From the NCBI RefSeq assembly GCF_000819745.1, contig NZ_CDDA01000008.1, positions 326,206 to 390,205 on the forward strand: a stretch of DNA of 64,000 nt, read 5' to 3'. This document shows, piece by piece, positions 11,299 to 18,876 of the stretch. The notes under the pieces are model-generated. The model was not told where the DNA came from. It did not search any database and worked only from the letters and a program-made list of their open reading frames with translations. Every line of letters begins with the position of its first letter. Within the stretch, counting starts at the first letter, position 1. This DNA is from Aeromonas bestiarum. GTDB taxonomy: Bacteria > Pseudomonadota > Gammaproteobacteria > Enterobacterales > Aeromonadaceae. The position numbers and the translations under genes are program-made.

Positions 11299-11658
11299 TT
11301 ATTGCTGCTTGCAGTCGTTGTAGACGCTCTGCCACTCGCCATCCTTGTCGCGCATCTCGACGAATCCTTCCTCCCCCTTGTTCCACCAGACGGCTTCATG
11401 CTCATCGGTATAACGGGCGCCGGAGGCGGAGACCGTCTGCGGCAGGGTGTAATCCTTGCCATCGGGCAGTGCCAGCTTGACGAAGTTCAGGCTCTGGTCG
11501 GAGAGGGCGAAGTAGCTCACCTGCACCTTCTTGCCCTGCTCACACTGATAGGTGACGGGATCGCCGCCGGTTACGCTCAAGGTGGTGGCCCCGCGTTCGC
11601 AACCGCTCAGCAGGGTCAGGGCCGTGATGCCCAGCAGCAGAATATTGGCGTGTTTCAT
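11299..11658 (-). CDS. MliC-family lipoprotein (putative C-type lysozyme inhibitor)
   Basis: A 119-aa lipoprotein. The signal peptide ends in the lipobox LLSGC with the lipidated cysteine at residue 20, so it should be membrane-anchored with the mature domain in the periplasm. The mature part resembles the MliC/PliC fold (PF09864): VTYQCEQGKKVQVSYF, LPDGKDYTLPQ, and a conserved aromatic stretch ARYTDEHEAVWWNKGEEGF. MliC proteins protect peptidoglycan by inserting a loop into the lysozyme active site. The start at 11658 is chosen because it begins the signal peptide. It appears monocistronic. Confidence 0.82.
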   Translation of the reverse strand: MKHANILLLGITALTLLSGCERGATTLSVTGGDPVTYQCEQGKKVQVSYFALSDQSLNFVKLALPDGKDYTLPQTVSASGARYTDEHEAVWWNKGEEGFVEMRDKDGEWQSVYNDCKQQ

Positions 11659-11767
11659 CTTGAACTCTCCATCGGTGTCATCCGGGCTTGAGCCTACCAG
11701 CTTGCGCCCAAGTCGCAATCTTCCCGGAGGCGGATTGCGTCGGTAAGTGTCCGGGTGAATCGCATGG

Positions 11768-12640
11768 TCATACCAACGCAGCCTGCCGGATGACGGGTGT
11801 GTCGAGGGGGCATCTCATGGCGCGCTCCAGGATATCCAGGATGTCGCTGTCTATGGTCTCGTCAAACTTGCGGGCGAACAGGTGCTCGCTTTGCTGCAGG
11901 GCATCGGCGTCGTGCACCGTGTAGTCGCGCGGGCGCAGCTTGATGTCACCCATGGGGATCCAGTCGATGGCTCGCTTGTCATCGTTGACTATCTGGCCCT
12001 GATAGCTGGTGTTCATGATCACCGTCTGGAAGAAACCTTCGTCGGCGATCAGGGTATGGCGGTAGAAATCCTTGAAACGATCGACCTCCGGGCTGTGGCT
12101 GACGAATTCGCAGAAGGCCCGGCTCAGGATCATCCACTGATTGCCAATGTAGGGGGTCACACCTGCCAGAAAGGGACGGGTCTTCACCGGCTCGCACACC
12201 AGCTCAGTCGCGGTTTCGGTCACATAGTGATCGATACGGTGCAGTGTGTCCGGTCTGTGCTGGCGCTGATCCGCGACCTTGAGGAAATCCTTGCCCTTGT
12301 GATCGCGCAGGAAGTCGTGAATGTCGCTCTGGGAGCGCAGCGGGAAGTCCTGGGCGCTCAGATTGATGAAGAACTCCCACTCCTTGTTTTGCTCCAGCAG
12401 CGCCGCTATGCCGCGCAGCTCCGCATCCACCAGGCTGTAACCGCCCCAGAGTGCATTCTTGCTGGGGAGCATGGCGGCGTTGGGGTAATCGGCCAGAAAG
12501 CGGGCTATCTCCTGCTGCAGCTCTGGGCCCGAGCTCTTGTCCACGTGGATCAGGTAGTGGTTGCTGTCGTGGTAAATCGCCTTGAACAGGCGCTTGAACT
12601 GATCGGGATAGCGATGAACCAGAATGAGGTAGGCAATCAT
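11768..12640 (-). CDS. Glycosyltransferase family 14 (core-2/I-branching type)
   Basis: A 290-aa cytosolic protein resembling GT14 beta-1,6-N-acetylglucosaminyltransferase-like enzymes: N-terminal MIAYLILVHRYPDQFKRL, YLIHVDKSS, then the acceptor/donor region NALWGGYSLVDAELRG, FFINLSAQDFPLRS, and a C-terminal DEGFFQTVIMNT motif typical of the group. Bacterial members usually decorate surface glycans, and some act with a dedicated glycan locus; none is adjacent. The start at 12640 begins the conserved domain; the open frame reaches 95 codons further back without similarity. The acceptor is unknown. Confidence 0.8.
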   Translation of the reverse strand: MIAYLILVHRYPDQFKRLFKAIYHDSNHYLIHVDKSSGPELQQEIARFLADYPNAAMLPSKNALWGGYSLVDAELRGIAALLEQNKEWEFFINLSAQDFPLRSQSDIHDFLRDHKGKDFLKVADQRQHRPDTLHRIDHYVTETATELVCEPVKTRPFLAGVTPYIGNQWMILSRAFCEFVSHSPEVDRFKDFYRHTLIADEGFFQTVIMNTSYQGQIVNDDKRAIDWIPMGDIKLRPRDYTVHDADALQQSEHLFARKFDETIDSDILDILERAMRCPLDTPVIRQAALV

Positions 12641-13004
12641 GTCAATGTGTCCTGTGTGGGCGGCAGGGCTGCGCCAAACAGAAAATCGCCTCAGGCCGCT
12701 GGCTTGAAGCTTGTTCTCGTCGGGATGGCCGCTGTCGCAGTAAAAAAGAGTGGATAGCAGATAACAACAGTGAGAACAGGCTGCGACGGGGAGGGGATGC
12801 GCCTTATGGCATCGGGTCAATACAGCTGGTCTGGCGACGTCGGGTTGAGGGTGAGAGGTGGGCAAGGGCTGCCCTGGCTGGTGACTCTTTTGCATGACAA
12901 GCCTGTCATCAGGTGCAGAGCGCAATCGGCCGACGAGTGAGGGGCCACAGTAGCACGGTTCGGGCCAGCGTCGTCATATATCGCAGGTGGCGCAGAAAAA
13001 CAGT
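12641..13004. other. Noncoding interval upstream of the glycosyltransferase
   Basis: 364 bases between two minus-strand genes. It holds no convincing ORF. It presumably contains the glycosyltransferase promoter and the end of the solute-binding protein transcript, but I see no clear hairpin or operator. Confidence 0.5.
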
Positions 13005-13763
13005 TCAATGGAGTCCAAGCCTGGCTTCGAAGTCCCGTATCAGCGCCTCGTAGGTGCCATTGTTTTTGATCTTCTGCAGCCCCTCCTCGAAGCGCCTGGC
13101 CATGGCCTCTCCCTGGGGATGGGCGCGGGAGAAGGCGAGCCAGAAGCCGTCGGTGGAGAGCTTGCCCACCTTGACCACCCGGCCGGTCAGCTGCTTCTGC
13201 TGGATCTTGAGGTAGCCCGGCATCTCGTTCATCAGTATGTAATCGACCCGGCCGCGCACCAGCATCTCGATGATCTGGGTGTCCGACTTGGCCTGAAAGC
13301 GGGTGATCCTGGGGTTTTCCATGAAGTCGGTGGGATAGGTGTAGCCGAGGGTGATGCCCACCGTTTTCTGTTCCAGCGAGGTGAGTTTGAGATCCCGGCG
13401 AGGTTCGCTGGCCAGGGCGAAGATGGCGAGATCTTCCTCGAACATGGGGGTCTCGTGCCAATAGTACTGGTAGCGGTTCTCCTCCGTGATGGTGGCATCG
13501 AAGCAGCCAAGCACCTTGTCGCTTTTGGCCTCGTGCATGCAGCGGGCGAAGGGGATGGTGCGAAACTCGACGGCTATGCCCTCCACGGCGAAGATGGCCT
13601 TCACCAGATCCGGTGCCAGCCCTTCTGGCTGGCCAGTCTCCTTGTTCAGCGTGCAATAAGGGGCCCAGTCATCCTCGGCGGCGATCAGCACTGGGGCGGC
13701 CCAGGCGCTGCTTATGCCCAGCGAGAGGGCGACTGCCAGCCAGCCATTGTGAACTCGTGCCAT
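13005..13763 (-). CDS. Family 3 periplasmic solute-binding protein, lone
   Basis: A 252-aa secreted protein of the SBP_bac_3 type (amino-acid-binding fold). Signal peptide about residues 1-23 (MARVHNGWLAVALSLGISSAWA), then the lobe starts: VLIAAEDDWAPYC, GLAPDLVKAIF, CMHEAKSDKVLGCFDATIT, TVGITLGYTYPTDFM, DYILMNEMPG and a C-terminal KIKNNGTYEALIRDFEARLG. No transporter genes adjoin it, so it may be a stand-alone sensor or partner of a distant permease. Members with this layout are often annotated only as transporter substrate-binding domain proteins. Start chosen at the signal peptide. Confidence 0.8.
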   Translation of the reverse strand: MARVHNGWLAVALSLGISSAWAAPVLIAAEDDWAPYCTLNKETGQPEGLAPDLVKAIFAVEGIAVEFRTIPFARCMHEAKSDKVLGCFDATITEENRYQYYWHETPMFEEDLAIFALASEPRRDLKLTSLEQKTVGITLGYTYPTDFMENPRITRFQAKSDTQIIEMLVRGRVDYILMNEMPGYLKIQQKQLTGRVVKVGKLSTDGFWLAFSRAHPQGEAMARRFEEGLQKIKNNGTYEALIRDFEARLGLH

Positions 13764-13912
13764 TGTGCCTCTCCGCCTTGTGACCACCCTTGCAAGCATA
13801 GTTGCTGTTGTTGTCCGACCAGCGCGGCTGGCCTGCAAAATGCGGACAAAAAAACGCCCCGGTAGGCATAGCGGGGCGAAAAACAGCACATCCTTGAGCT
13901 AACAACAGGGAG

Positions 13913-14941
13913 TCAATAACCGAACCGAGTCGCCTCGAAGCGGTTAAGCAGTCGGTGGATGAGATAACAGGCCAGCAGGGTGGCGACGATGGCAAATAGT
14001 ATGCTGCTCACCCGATAGAGGGCGCTGAACACCAGATCGTTGCCCGGGGTCAGGTACTGGCCAAACAGTATGCCGAGGGTGGTGAGGGCGCCGAAGCCGA
14101 CTCCGGAGCCGCTCGCCTCCTTCACATGGGCGTGGCTGAACAACATGGCCCCGAGCCAGAGCATGGGGGCGACCAGCAGGAGCAAGCCGGACCAGTCGTA
14201 GAGTACCAGCTGGCTGAGCAGGCCGAAGGTCACACCGAGCAGGGTGCCCATGGCCCGCTTGCGGGCATAGCTCAGGGCGCCGTTCCAGTGCATGGGAAAC
14301 AGCAGCAGCAGGGTGGTGGCCTGGGCGGACATGGAGTCCCGCAAGTCGAAGATCTGGAACACCATGAAGGAGAGGGTGGCTATGCTGGCGCCGAGCAGGG
14401 CCTCGTGCCGCATCCTGTGTGGCGCCTTGGGGGTCGCCGCCGGCTTGGGCCGCTCTTCCACATCCGGGATCAGCGCCGTCATCAGGTAGGCGATGAGCAC
14501 CGACAGTGTGCTGGCCCACAGGTTGCTGAAGATGAGGTCGTTGAGATCGGTCTGCGGATAGCTGGCAAAGTGCAGCATTATGCTCAGGCTCAACACGCCA
14601 TTGGCGCCGAACAGGAACAGACTGCCCCGCGACATGGCGGCGAAGCGATAGAGAAACAGCAAAAAGGCGATGGGGATCATCAGGCCGGGATGGCCGCCAA
14701 ACAGCCCTCCCAGCAGACCCACTTCCACACCGCAGATGACGGCGGCCGCGATCAGCTGACGGGCGGCATGGCCGTTCATCACTGGCACCATGCCCAGCAG
14801 CAATACCGGGGTCACGGTATAGAAGACCCCATAGTTCCAGCCGAAGGTTTTACAGAGCAAGAACCCCAGGGTGCAGCCAAAGGCGATGCGCAGACATTGG
14901 CGCAGCTCGTTGGCGGTGAGGGGCCTGTGCCACAGGTTCAT
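13913..14941 (-). CDS. DUF2955/FUSC-like inner-membrane protein of an efflux operon
   Basis: A 342-aa polytopic membrane protein with about ten hydrophobic segments in two halves (about residues 15-150 and 190-335) separated by a short hydrophilic stretch rich in Pro/Lys/Arg. The arrangement and sequence (LRQCLRIAFGCTLGFLLCKTF, MHWNGALSYARKRAMGTLLGV) resemble DUF2955 and the aromatic-acid exporter (FUSC/AaeB) family. It begins 10 bases after the HlyD-like gene, which itself adjoins a MarR gene, an arrangement typical of small inducible efflux systems. Substrate unknown. The start gives translational spacing consistent with the operon. Confidence 0.78.
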   Translation of the reverse strand: MNLWHRPLTANELRQCLRIAFGCTLGFLLCKTFGWNYGVFYTVTPVLLLGMVPVMNGHAARQLIAAAVICGVEVGLLGGLFGGHPGLMIPIAFLLFLYRFAAMSRGSLFLFGANGVLSLSIMLHFASYPQTDLNDLIFSNLWASTLSVLIAYLMTALIPDVEERPKPAATPKAPHRMRHEALLGASIATLSFMVFQIFDLRDSMSAQATTLLLLFPMHWNGALSYARKRAMGTLLGVTFGLLSQLVLYDWSGLLLLVAPMLWLGAMLFSHAHVKEASGSGVGFGALTTLGILFGQYLTPGNDLVFSALYRVSSILFAIVATLLACYLIHRLLNRFEATRFGY

Positions 14942-14951
14942 GGTCGCCACC

Positions 14952-16007
14952 TTAGTAGATGTAGTGCAGCAGGCTGAGCAGGCGGATCTGGCCGCGGGCA
15001 AACAGGGCGCTCAGCGCGTTGTCCGGCAGCAGCTGGACGGTGGCGCGGGCACCGGCCGGCAGGTGTCCTGGCAACTGCTCCAGTGTCAGGTGCAGGCGCA
15101 GCCGCTGGGCATCGCGCACCCAGCGATCCGATTCGGTGGGGCTGGCCAGCAGACCGTTGGCATCGAACTGACCGGCGCTGACACCGGCATCCAGGCTGGT
15201 GACCCGAGCCGGATAGAGCTTGCCCGGCTCGCCATCGAAGGCGACCAGCGCCTGGCTGTCCTGAGCCACGTGGCGCAGGCTCTTCTCGCGAAAATCGGCG
15301 ATCACGTCCACCTGCTCGGAGACCAGTGCCAGCAGCGGGGCCCCCGCCGCCGCGAAACTGCCCGGCTTGAGTTGCAGGTTGGTGATGATGCCATCCTGGC
15401 TGGCGTGTACCTGGCTGTAGGCGAGGTTGAGCTCGGCCTGGGCGAGGTGGTTGCGCGCCTGACGCAGCAAGAGGTTGTCATCGCCGGACAAACCGCGGTT
15501 CACTCTGGCCTGGGTCATGCGGGCCTTGCTGGCCATCAGGTTGGCCTGGGCGGTGCGAAATGCGCTGTCGGCATCATCTTTTTGTTGTTCCGACACCATG
15601 TGACGGCGATAGAGGGCGTCGATGCGTTCGGCTTCCCGCAGCTTCTGGGAGGCCTGACTCTGCAACGAGTTGAAGTCGGCGGTCGCGGCGTTCAGGGTGG
15701 CGTCGAGCTGACGGTTCTGCTGCTCGGCCTGATCCAGCGCGAGCCGGGCCTGTTCGACGGCCAGTGCAAAGGGGGCGGGATCGAGCGTGAACAGCAGATC
15801 CCCCTGTTTGACATGCTGGTTGTTGCCGACGGCGACCTGCGCCACCTTGCCACTGACCTGGGGAGCCATCTTGGTCACGACACGGGTGGCCATGGCTTGC
15901 GGGGTGAGCGGCATCTTGAGGTCGGCCAGCAGGAAGTAGCCAAATACCAGTATGAAGGACCCCATGGCCCATTTTATCCAGCGTTTGAATTGTTGATCCG
16001 GGGTCAT
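14952..16007 (-). CDS. HlyD/EmrA-type membrane fusion protein
   Basis: Periplasmic adaptor that links an inner-membrane pump to the outer envelope. One N-terminal transmembrane helix (about residues 12-32), then a lipoyl/barrel half (VSGKVAQVAVGNNQHVKQGDLLF), a long alpha-helical hairpin (about 75-200, rich in Ala/Gln/Leu/Asp), the second lipoyl half (GSFAAAGAPLLALV) and a beta-barrel region. The ATG at 16007 has GAGAGAG upstream and lies one base beyond the marR stop; a GTG six codons earlier is possible. It pairs with the DUF2955 protein downstream as a two-component exporter. 351 aa. Confidence 0.88.
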   Translation of the reverse strand: MTPDQQFKRWIKWAMGSFILVFGYFLLADLKMPLTPQAMATRVVTKMAPQVSGKVAQVAVGNNQHVKQGDLLFTLDPAPFALAVEQARLALDQAEQQNRQLDATLNAATADFNSLQSQASQKLREAERIDALYRRHMVSEQQKDDADSAFRTAQANLMASKARMTQARVNRGLSGDDNLLLRQARNHLAQAELNLAYSQVHASQDGIITNLQLKPGSFAAAGAPLLALVSEQVDVIADFREKSLRHVAQDSQALVAFDGEPGKLYPARVTSLDAGVSAGQFDANGLLASPTESDRWVRDAQRLRLHLTLEQLPGHLPAGARATVQLLPDNALSALFARGQIRLLSLLHYIY

Positions 16008-16008
16008 C

Positions 16009-16482
16009 TTATTCTCTCTCTTCACTCTGTGAACCTATCTTGCCGAGGGCGTTGGCGGAGATCCGGTGCACTATGTCTTCAAATTGCGTCAGCTCTTTCT
16101 GGCTGATGCCGGCGAGCAGATCCCGACGCACCCCTATGATGCGATCCTCGATCTGGTCGAGCAGCGCCTTGCCCGCTGGCGTCAGGGTGACGATGCGGGC
16201 CCGTTTGTCCTGACTGCAACTGTGGCGCTCTATCAGCCCCTGCTCTTCCAGCAGACCCAGGGTGCGCATCAGGGAGGGCAGCTCTATCTCCAGCGCCTCG
16301 GCGAGCGTCTTCTGGCTGAGGTGACCACCGAGGCGACTGAGTTTCCACAGTGCGGTCCAGCGCGGATGGGTCAGGCCCAGGGGCGCCAGCTCAAGATCGG
16401 CCACGGTACGCCACAGTCGATGCAGTCGTCCGACTCGCTCGGCGAGGGACAACTCGCGCAACATTTCCAGATCCTTCATCAT
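16009..16482 (-). CDS. MarR-family transcriptional regulator
   Basis: A 157-aa winged-helix repressor of the MarR/SlyA type. It shows the dimerisation helix at the N-terminus, the recognition region LTHPRWTALWKLSRLGGHLSQKTLAEALEIELPSL-type layout, the wing motif RHSCSQDKRARIVTLTPAGKALL and a C-terminal helix. It is the first gene of a MarR-HlyD-DUF2955 operon and lies just downstream of two near-identical palindromes that overlap its predicted promoter, so autorepression relieved by an exported compound is the likely control. Either of two adjacent ATG codons (16482 or 16479) may start it. Confidence 0.9.
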   Translation of the reverse strand: MMKDLEMLRELSLAERVGRLHRLWRTVADLELAPLGLTHPRWTALWKLSRLGGHLSQKTLAEALEIELPSLMRTLGLLEEQGLIERHSCSQDKRARIVTLTPAGKALLDQIEDRIIGVRRDLLAGISQKELTQFEDIVHRISANALGKIGSQSEERE

Positions 16483-16495
16483 TCGTGCTCTCTAC

Positions 16496-16541
16496 TTACT
16501 TAGCCTGCTAAGCATTGTAGTTATTTAGCAGGCTAAGTAAA
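16496..16541 (-). promoter_or_regulatory. marR operon promoter with double palindromic operator
   Basis: Two 16-bp arms, TTACTTAGCCTGCTAA (16496-16511) and TTAGCAGGCTAAGTAA (16525-16540), are exact reverse complements. Each contains its own 12-bp near-palindrome TTAGC-N2-GCTAA, their centres 25 bp apart. On the minus strand a -35 TTTACT (16536-16541) and -10 TACAAT (16514-16519) with 16-bp spacing sit inside this array, so binding would block transcription of the MarR operon. Confidence 0.82.
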
Positions 16542-16611
16542 TAGTGTGATCGGGATCTTGTTTGGAAAAAATTAAAACAGGTTTCTTATGGCGCTTTTTT
16601 GATGAGCAAGG

Positions 16612-16633
16612 AGCCTCATAAGAGGCTTTTTTT
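16612..16633 (+). terminator. Orphan plus-strand intrinsic terminator
   Basis: AGCCTC-ATAA-GAGGCT followed by seven T residues, reading on the plus strand. No plus-strand gene precedes it: the nearest upstream gene, marR, runs the other way. A TTGTAG (16515-16520) to TAAATA spacing of about 17 bp in the operator region could launch a short transcript of about 90 nt ending here. Confidence 0.6.
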
Positions 16634-17558
16634 GGTTAGAAATGAGCGAAAAGTGCGTGAAATCCCATGGCATACCCTGGCGGGATAAATAAACGTGGGC
16701 TGGTTGGTGGGATGAAAATAAGGAAAGGGTCGCGCCTGCTATTATTTTTGGTCAACAAGGTGTCATATAAATTCGGCAGCCTGTTTTTTATCCACTAATA
16801 TTGATGGGTCAGCTAAACAGGGAGACGATAGCTGTGGAACGATATGAATCGGGTGACCCCCATTTTTCAATCGAGAGCCTGCTGGCCGATGGAGAATATG
16901 TTGCCGACGCGCATTATGGCCTCAGTCTGGAAGCGAGCGATATCTGTCATGAATTTGACCCTGCCAATATTCCACTGTTATTAGCCGAATAGCGAAAACA
17001 AGCAGGTTGAAATGAGGCACTGGCCATTCAGGTGTGCCCGACCCTTGGGGCATGCCCTGTCCCGTCAGCCTCATTGATCGCTCTGGAAGCCACAGTTGTT
17101 GCGCCGCGCCTGCGATGCAACCCACATGGCATCCCTCTCGGAATCCCCTCTTGCCGGTGGAGCCCGGGGCCTGGTGATCCGCCGGCCTCAGCTCATGGGA
17201 GAACATTGGCGCTATGCCAGCCTTGTTGCCGCTTTGATATGAAGACGCAGCCTATATATGGGGCTGTCATCATCCGAGCGCGATCCGATTATTTTTTGCT
17301 GGTTGGTGAATAAAATTTAATCAATGTTTAATGTTTGTCCCGCCAGGTCGTGGTGTCATGCCGACATCACTCTTTATTTCTGCGTCTGGTTAGCGCAGTT
17401 CAGGGCTCTGTAATAATGCTGGCGGGGGCAGTTTATGGCCGTTTTTGGGTCATAGCGTTTAAGATTTTAATGTTTTTATATGCCTTTGCAGTCGGGCTAA
17501 CCGACAGGGAAGGGGAGGTTCACTAGAGTAGCGCCACACCACACGCTGGAGCATAACA
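16634..17558. other. Long, relatively AT-rich interval upstream of the malate operon
   Basis: About 0.9 kb with poor coding character apart from one candidate small ORF (16834-16992). It contains a direct repeat TTTAATCAATG / TTTAATGTTTG (17316-17337), two TTTAAT units exactly 11 bp apart, and a further AT-rich stretch with TTTAAG and TTTAAT (17458-17471). These could be binding sites for the CitB-type response regulator of the malate operon. The remainder shows no recognisable element. Confidence 0.5.
16834..16992 (+). CDS. Possible small hypothetical protein
   Basis: A 52-codon ORF from a GTG preceded by AGGGAG nine bases upstream; an in-frame ATG at 16804 gives 62 codons but lacks a ribosome-binding site. 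The peptide is acidic and contains HFSIESLLADGEYVADAHYG and ends in NIPLLLAE. I do not recognise a family. It lies isolated in a long noncoding interval, so it may equally be chance. No gene overlaps it. Confidence 0.35.
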   Translation: MERYESGDPHFSIESLLADGEYVADAHYGLSLEASDICHEFDPANIPLLLAE

Positions 17559-18866
17559 ATGAAAAACCTCTCTACCTCACAAACCAGGGTCGCACTGTTT
17601 GGCGACCGACAGATTGCCGGCATGCCCATGATGATCTTCCTCGGGCTTGCCACTTGCGTGCTCTTCTCGGGCTGGAATGGATCCTTGCCGCTTGGCATGG
17701 TCGGCGCGCTGGCGCTGATGTTCGTGCTCGGCACCCTGCTGACCGAGCTGGGGGAGCGCATCACCCCCATACGTGAATACCTGGGGGGCGGCACCATACT
17801 CGCCATCTTCGGCGGCGCCGCCCTGTTTGAATACCGGATCCTGCCAGTAGAGGCGGGTCAGGTGATCATCGGTTTCATGAAGGAGGGAGGCTTTCTCAAC
17901 TTCTTCATCGCCAGCCTGGTGACCGGCTCCGTGTTCGGCATGAGCAGTGCCCTGCTGAAAAATGCCGCCATGCGTTACCTGCCGGTGATCCTGGGGGGCG
18001 TGACCCTGGCGCTGCTCAGCGTCGGCCTGGTCGGCTCCCTGATGGGTTATGGCTTCAAGAATGCGGTGCTGCTCATCGGCCTGCCCATCATGGGCGGCGG
18101 CATGGGTGCCGGCGCCGTGCCGCTGGTGGAGATCCTCTCGGGCCCGATGCAGATGTCGAGCGCCGATCTGCTGTCACGCATGGTGCCCGCCGTGGTGATC
18201 GCCAACACCCTGGCCATTCTGGTCGGCACCCTGCTGGCTCGTCTCGGCCGTCGTTACCCCTCCCTGACCGGCAACGGCCGGCTGATGATCAAGGAGAGCA
18301 GCCAGACGGTGGCCGAGGAGCAGGTTCAGGCACCGACCCTGGAGAGTCTCGGCATGGGGCTCTTCATCAGCTCCAGCATGTTCGTGCTGGGCTCCCTGCT
18401 CGGCAACTTCATTCCCATGCACCCCTTCGCGCTCATGATACTGGCGGTGGCCATCATCAAGGTGAGCGGCCTGCTGCCGCGTCGCTACGAGCAGGCGGCC
18501 GCCGACTGGTACCAGTTCGTGGTCGGCAATCTGACGCCCTCCCTGCTGGTGGGGATAGGGGTTGCCTACACCAGCATCCCCGAGCTCATCAGCGCCTTCT
18601 CCATCAGCTACTTCGTGCTGGTGCTGGTGACCGTGGTCGGCGGTGCCCTGGGGGCGGCCCTGGTGGGGCGCATGATAGGTTTTTATCCCATAGAGGCGGC
18701 CATCACCGGCGGTCTGTGCATGGCCAACATGGGCGGCACGGGCGATGTGGCCGTGCTGTCGGCGGCCCAGCGCATGAAGCTGATGCCGTTTGCCCAGATC
18801 TCTTCCCGTCTCGGGGGCGCCGTCATGTTGATCCTGGCCACCCTGCTCATCTCGCTGCTGGCATAA
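17559..18866 (+). CDS. 2-hydroxycarboxylate:Na+ symporter (malate/citrate, MaeN/CitS type)
   Basis: Inner-membrane secondary transporter of the 2HCT family, taking up malate or citrate with Na+ (or exchanging with lactate). 435 aa with about 11 hydrophobic segments and the two family re-entrant loop motifs GGG-X-G near residue 185 (MGGGMGAGAVPL) and NMGGTGDVAVLSAA near residue 390. The start at 17559 has GGAG eight bases upstream. It leads a tight run with malic enzyme, sensor kinase and response regulator (gaps of 10, 17 and 3 bases), so malate is the most likely substrate; citrate cannot be excluded. Confidence 0.88.
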   Translation: MKNLSTSQTRVALFGDRQIAGMPMMIFLGLATCVLFSGWNGSLPLGMVGALALMFVLGTLLTELGERITPIREYLGGGTILAIFGGAALFEYRILPVEAGQVIIGFMKEGGFLNFFIASLVTGSVFGMSSALLKNAAMRYLPVILGGVTLALLSVGLVGSLMGYGFKNAVLLIGLPIMGGGMGAGAVPLVEILSGPMQMSSADLLSRMVPAVVIANTLAILVGTLLARLGRRYPSLTGNGRLMIKESSQTVAEEQVQAPTLESLGMGLFISSSMFVLGSLLGNFIPMHPFALMILAVAIIKVSGLLPRRYEQAAADWYQFVVGNLTPSLLVGIGVAYTSIPELISAFSISYFVLVLVTVVGGALGAALVGRMIGFYPIEAAITGGLCMANMGGTGDVAVLSAAQRMKLMPFAQISSRLGGAVMLILATLLISLLA

Positions 18867-18876
18867 GGAATCGACA

